From the NCBI GenBank assembly GCA_945867185.1, contig CAMBHM010000003.1:1-19481 (forward strand): a stretch of DNA of 19,481 bases, given 5' to 3'. Both the position numbers and the translations under genes were made by a program. The notes under the pieces were generated by a model. It was not told the origin of the DNA, did not search any database, and worked only from the letters and a program-made list of their open reading frames with translations. The stretch comes from Legionella genomosp. 1. GTDB lineage: Bacteria; Pseudomonadota; Gammaproteobacteria; Legionellales; Legionellaceae. This document shows positions 16,613 through 19,481 of the stretch, in pieces (position 1 is the stretch's first letter; each line of letters starts with the position of its first letter).

Positions 16613-18091
16613 TCATTTATCTTCCGTAAACCAAGGTTCACGTGCTTTCATTATCAATGCGCCGGCTTTTTCTTCGGTCATTCCTGCAATCCCCAGAAGT
16701 TCATCGACCGATTGTTCCGCCAGCTCATCCATAGAGGTAATACCCAGATCAAGCAACGCTTGCACCAACTCATCCGTCATCTCTTCCATAGAAAGAAGCG
16801 TGTCATCTGCGACTTTTTGATCACTGGTTAACGCTTGTGTCAACAGGGTATCGTTTGCTCGATTACGTAACTCTTCAACGATATCTTCATCAAACGCATC
16901 AATGGCCAACAACTCTTCTTTAGGTACATAAGCGACTTCTTCTAACGAAGAAAATCCGTTAGCAACCAGTACTTCTGCAATTTCTTCATCAATGTCTAAA
17001 GCGGTCATAAAGATCTTCAGCACCTTGGCCGATTCTTCCTGACTCTTATCATCAAACGCTTCAGCCGTCATTACATTCAAAGTCCATCCAGTCAGTTGAC
17101 TGGCAAGACGTACGTTTTGACCATTCCGGCCAATGGCTTGAGAGAGCTGATCTTTATGGACTGCCAAATCCATGGTGTGAGAGTCTTCATCCACCACGAT
17201 AGAAGAAATATCAGCGGGTGCCATCGCATTGATGACCAGTTGTGCCGGATTATCATCCCAGAGGATGATATCCACACGTTCCCCTCCCAACTCACTAGAG
17301 ACCGCCTGCACACGAGCGCCCCGCATCCCCACACACGCACCAACGGGATCGATGCGTCCATCATTGGTTTTAACGGCTATTTTCGAGCGATTACCTGGTT
17401 CTCTGGCTGCGGCTTTGATCTCAATGATGTTTTCACCAATTTCAGGCACTTCCAATCGAAAAAGTTCTATCAACATTTCATTACGAACCCGACTGATGTA
17501 CAATTGTGGGCCACGAACATTGTCTAAAATGTCATATAGATAAGCACGGACACGATCATTTGGGCGAAACATTTCTTGTGGCAGCATTTCAGAACGCGGC
17601 ATGAAAGCTTCTGCTTTGCCACCCAAATCAATAATGATGTGATCGCGGGTTACTTTTTTAACCGACCCATACACCAATTGCCCTAAGCGATGTTTAAATT
17701 GTTCAACGATGAGCTTGCGTTCTGCCTCACGAACCTTCTGCAAAATAACTTGACGGGCTGTTTGAGCCGCAATACGTCCAAACTCTATAGAAGGCCTTAA
17801 CTCCTCAATGCGCCCCCCCAATTCAATCCCGGGCACACGCAGCTGGGCCTGCTCAAGCGTCAATTCTCGTTCTGGATATTCAACCGCATCATCCGCCACG
17901 ACATCCCAATATTGGAAGGTTTCATACTCTCCTGAACGTGGGTCGAGCTTGACACGAATACCCAATTCCATTCCTGACAATTTACGCGTAGCAGACTCAA
18001 GAGCCGCCTGAATTGCATCCAACACAACATCCTTGCTGACACCCTTTTCATTGGATACCGCCTCAGCAACTAATAATAACTCTTTGCTCAT
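16613..18091 (-). CDS. nusA: Transcription elongation/antitermination factor NusA
   Basis: NusA binds RNA polymerase and controls pausing, termination and antitermination. From the ATG at 18091 the protein is 492 residues (E. coli 495) and opens [17 protein letters not shown]. The N-terminal RNAP-binding domain (1-130) is followed by an S1 domain (about 137-202, [20 protein letters not shown]) and two KH domains with [11 protein letters not shown] (251-261) and [14 protein letters not shown] (318-331). Two acidic C-terminal helix-hairpin repeats (about 365-415 and 437-485) correspond to AR1 and AR2 of gammaproteobacterial NusA. An in-frame GTG four codons upstream (18103) is rejected because GAGG at 18098-18101 sits six bases before the ATG. 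rimP ends 54 bp upstream, infB starts 36 bp downstream. Confidence 0.98.
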   Translation of the reverse strand: MSKELLLVAEAVSNEKGVSKDVVLDAIQAALESATRKLSGMELGIRVKLDPRSGEYETFQYWDVVADDAVEYPERELTLEQAQLRVPGIELGGRIEELRPSIEFGRIAAQTARQVILQKVREAERKLIVEQFKHRLGQLVYGSVKKVTRDHIIIDLGGKAEAFMPRSEMLPQEMFRPNDRVRAYLYDILDNVRGPQLYISRVRNEMLIELFRLEVPEIGENIIEIKAAAREPGNRSKIAVKTNDGRIDPVGACVGMRGARVQAVSSELGGERVDIILWDDNPAQLVINAMAPADISSIVVDEDSHTMDLAVHKDQLSQAIGRNGQNVRLASQLTGWTLNVMTAEAFDDKSQEESAKVLKIFMTALDIDEEIAEVLVANGFSSLEEVAYVPKEELLAIDAFDEDIVEELRNRANDTLLTQALTSDQKVADDTLLSMEEMTDELVQALLDLGITSMDELAEQSVDELLGIAGMTEEKAGALIMKAREPWFTEDK

Positions 18092-18145
18092 GATTCGCCT
18101 CACTCAGCTTTCAGGGAGCCCCTCGATACCGCCTCCATACAGAGG

Positions 18146-18598
18146 TTACTTCGAGGACTCTCCCAAGGTTGCTTTTGCAATATTGGAAAAAAGAAACGCT
18201 TGTTGGTTCTCATCCATCAATAACACCAACGTTGTGTCGCTGACCGACACAATTTCACCCGCATATTTTCGAGTCCCATTTAAGGGCTTAAATAATTTAA
18301 TATGGGCCACTTGACCCACATATCGTTGATACTGATCAAAACGAAACAAGGGTCTTGGAATGCCAGGTGAAGACACTTCCAAAGCATAGTGAGAGGTAAT
18401 GGGGTCGTTTACATCCAGTAAAGCACTCACCTGATGACTGACTTGTTCGCAGTCCTCAATACCAATCCCTGATTCCTTATCGATATACACACGCAATACA
18501 GAGTGCTTCCCCTGCGCCAGGTACTCGCATCCCCACAGTTCGTATCCCATGCTTTCAATCGTGGGCCTTAACAAGTCCTCAATGTCGGTTTCTATCAT
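18146..18598 (-). CDS. rimP: Ribosome maturation factor RimP
   Basis: RimP assists assembly of the 30S head. The 150-residue protein has the family length and two-domain layout. The N-terminal alpha/beta domain has MGYELWGCEYLAQG (17-30) and LRVYIDKESGIGIEDCEQVS, then YALEVSSPGIPRPL (71-84), the conserved SSPGxxRPL motif. An Sm-like C-terminal barrel follows (VGQVAHIKLFKPLNG to IAKATL). It is the first protein gene of the nusA-infB operon, just after the tRNA terminator. The ATG at 18598 has GAGGG about ten bases upstream. No separate promoter could be assigned with confidence in the short gap after the terminator. Confidence 0.96.
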   Translation of the reverse strand: MIETDIEDLLRPTIESMGYELWGCEYLAQGKHSVLRVYIDKESGIGIEDCEQVSHQVSALLDVNDPITSHYALEVSSPGIPRPLFRFDQYQRYVGQVAHIKLFKPLNGTRKYAGEIVSVSDTTLVLLMDENQQAFLFSNIAKATLGESSK

Positions 18599-18640
18599 TG
18601 AACGATGGCCCTCAAGATCCGATTAAAACATAGTCTGCAA

Positions 18641-18669
18641 ATAATAAAAAACCCCATAAATGGGGTCTT
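18641..18669 (-). terminator. Intrinsic terminator after the initiator tRNA
   Basis: On the minus strand ACCCCA and TGGGGT (18651-18666) form a hairpin with a four-base loop, followed by TTTTTATTATT. It lies directly after the CCA end of the tRNA and 43 bp before rimP. It should end most tRNA transcripts while letting some polymerase reach rimP-nusA. Confidence 0.85.
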
Positions 18670-18676
18670 TAAATAG

Positions 18677-18753
<77 letters not shown>

Positions 18754-18766
18754 TCAACTGTGGCCG

Positions 18767-18795
18767 ATTATACGCATGGCGCTTCTGCAGATCAA
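18767..18795 (-). promoter_or_regulatory. Strong sigma70-type promoter for the initiator tRNA
   Basis: On the minus strand: -35 TTGATC (18790-18795), a 17-base spacer, and a perfect -10 TATAAT (18767-18772). The -10 is followed by the GC-rich CGGCC, the kind of discriminator seen at stringently controlled stable-RNA promoters, and AT-rich DNA lies upstream. Transcription should start about 5-8 bases before the tRNA 5' end. Confidence 0.85.
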
Positions 18796-18822
18796 GTGCT
18801 TTTGCAAAAAACAAATATTATC

Positions 18823-19481
18823 TTACGAAAACGCTTGAATGCATGCGGTCATCAGCGGCCCAGGAAAAATACCGAGATAGAGTAATGAGAGGCAATTCAA
18901 TGAAAAAACCAATCGTGTTGAATGAGACAAGCAAATGGGCGTCAGATCCTCTGGGGCTTCGAAGTACATGACTTTGATGATCCGTAAATAATAAAAGGCG
19001 CCAACCACTGCAAACACCAATCCAAGTACAGCGACCCACGTCATGCCAACATCAACCAGTGCTTTTAATACCAAAAGCTTCGTGAAAAACCCAACCAATG
19101 GTGGGATTCCTGCCATCGAGAGCATCACTAACATCATCAAAAAAGCAAGCCATGGATTTTTTCGATTCAATCCTTTTAAATCATCAATTGCTTCTACTTC
19201 CGCGCCTGAACGAGACAAAATCACTATCAACCCAAAGGCTGCTGCTGACATCATGGCATACACCAGTATATAAAATAACGACGCCGCATACCCTGCCGCT
19301 GTGGCCGCTAATACACCAAATAAGGCATACCCAACATGAGATATGGCTGAATAGGCCAACAGCCGTTTGAGATTGGTTTGAGAAATGGCAAGCAAATTCC
19401 CAAGCCCCGCTGACAACAATGCCATGATAAGAATCAATTGCTGCCACTGCACGGTGAGATCTGGCAGACTGAGTGTCAACA
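18823..19481 (-). CDS. nuoN: NADH-quinone oxidoreductase subunit N, C-terminal part
   Basis: NuoN is one of the three large antiporter-like membrane subunits of respiratory Complex I. The gene runs off the window end, so only the last roughly 219 residues are visible. [20 protein letters not shown] contains the conserved Lys and His-Val-Gly of the TM8 region. [20 protein letters not shown] carries the GIPP..GFxxK motif common to NuoL, NuoM and Nuo[19 protein letters not shown] between them is typical of NuoN rather than L or M. Several more hydrophobic segments follow up to the TAA at 18823. It is probably the last gene of a nuo operon lying beyond the window. Its stop lies 27 bp before the -35 box of the tRNA promoter, and no clear terminator is seen between them. 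Confidence 0.92.
   Translation of the reverse strand, partial: LTLSLPDLTVQWQQLILIMALLSAGLGNLLAISQTNLKRLLAYSAISHVGYALFGVLAATAAGYAASLFYILVYAMMSAAAFGLIVILSRSGAEVEAIDDLKGLNRKNPWLAFLMMLVMLSMAGIPPLVGFFTKLLVLKALVDVGMTWVAVLGLVFAVVGAFYYLRIIKVMYFEAPEDLTPICLSHSTRLVFSLNCLSLLYLGIFPGPLMTACIQAFS

Noticed and set aside
18800..18809. 10-bp palindrome TTTTGCAAAA upstream of the tRNA promoter
   Set aside because: A short AT-rich palindrome with no loop; it could be an upstream promoter element but there is no support for a distinct function.

Overview
The window reads as a chromosomal housekeeping segment of a gammaproteobacterium with moderate-to-low G+C. The minus-strand order nuoN | initiator tRNA - rimP - nusA - infB - rbfA - truB - rpsO - pnp is the classic gammaproteobacterial metY-nusA-infB-rpsO-pnp locus. 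LpxA and FabZ show a Gram-negative outer membrane. The proteins recall Legionella/Coxiella-type gammaproteobacteria, but that is an impression from memory and was not tested. I saw no insertion sequence, phage gene, CRISPR array or rRNA, and no gene-free stretch longer than 300 bases.

Layout. Positions 1-1465 (+): the 3' end of a cation diffusion facilitator (metal efflux) gene, then a ZIP-family metal transporter, probably co-transcribed. Positions 1489-5160 (-): skp/ompH, fabZ, lpxA, serS and a secreted Cys-containing DUF333-like protein. This is a rearranged lipid A/envelope cluster without lpxD or lpxB at their usual places. Positions 5343-6878 (-): murJ, the lipid II flippase. Positions 7060-7842 (+): a 2-oxoglutarate/Fe(II) dioxygenase, whose 3' end overlaps the convergent PfkB-type adenosine kinase gene (7816-8829, -) by 27 bp. 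Positions 8973-9524 (+): an HdeD-like membrane protein, converging on ppa (9611-10144, -) with a hairpin between them. Positions 10207-18753 (-): the translation/RNA-decay superoperon, headed by initiator tRNA with its own strong sigma70-type promoter and terminator, and ending in rpsO-terminator-pnp. Positions 18823-19481 (-): the 3' part of nuoN, a Complex I subunit.

How the genes work together. The superoperon combines translation initiation (initiator tRNA, IF2), 30S maturation (RimP, RbfA, S15), tRNA pseudouridylation (TruB), transcription elongation control (NusA) and RNA decay (PNPase). Pyrophosphatase next to it clears the PPi that these and other polymerising reactions release. Skp, FabZ, LpxA and MurJ serve envelope assembly. 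The CDF/ZIP pair suggests metal homeostasis.

Start sites reassigned from sequence signals: skp (ATG at 5160), the dioxygenase (ATG at 7060), pnp (GTG at 12348, behind the rpsO terminator), nusA (ATG at 18091) and truB (probably CTG at 13714, since no ATG, GTG or TTG preserves its conserved N-terminus). I found no convincing new multi-gene system. The most notable points are the truB start, the U1:U72 initiator tRNA, the reorganised lipid A cluster and a 24-bp dyad in the murJ/dioxygenase divergent region.
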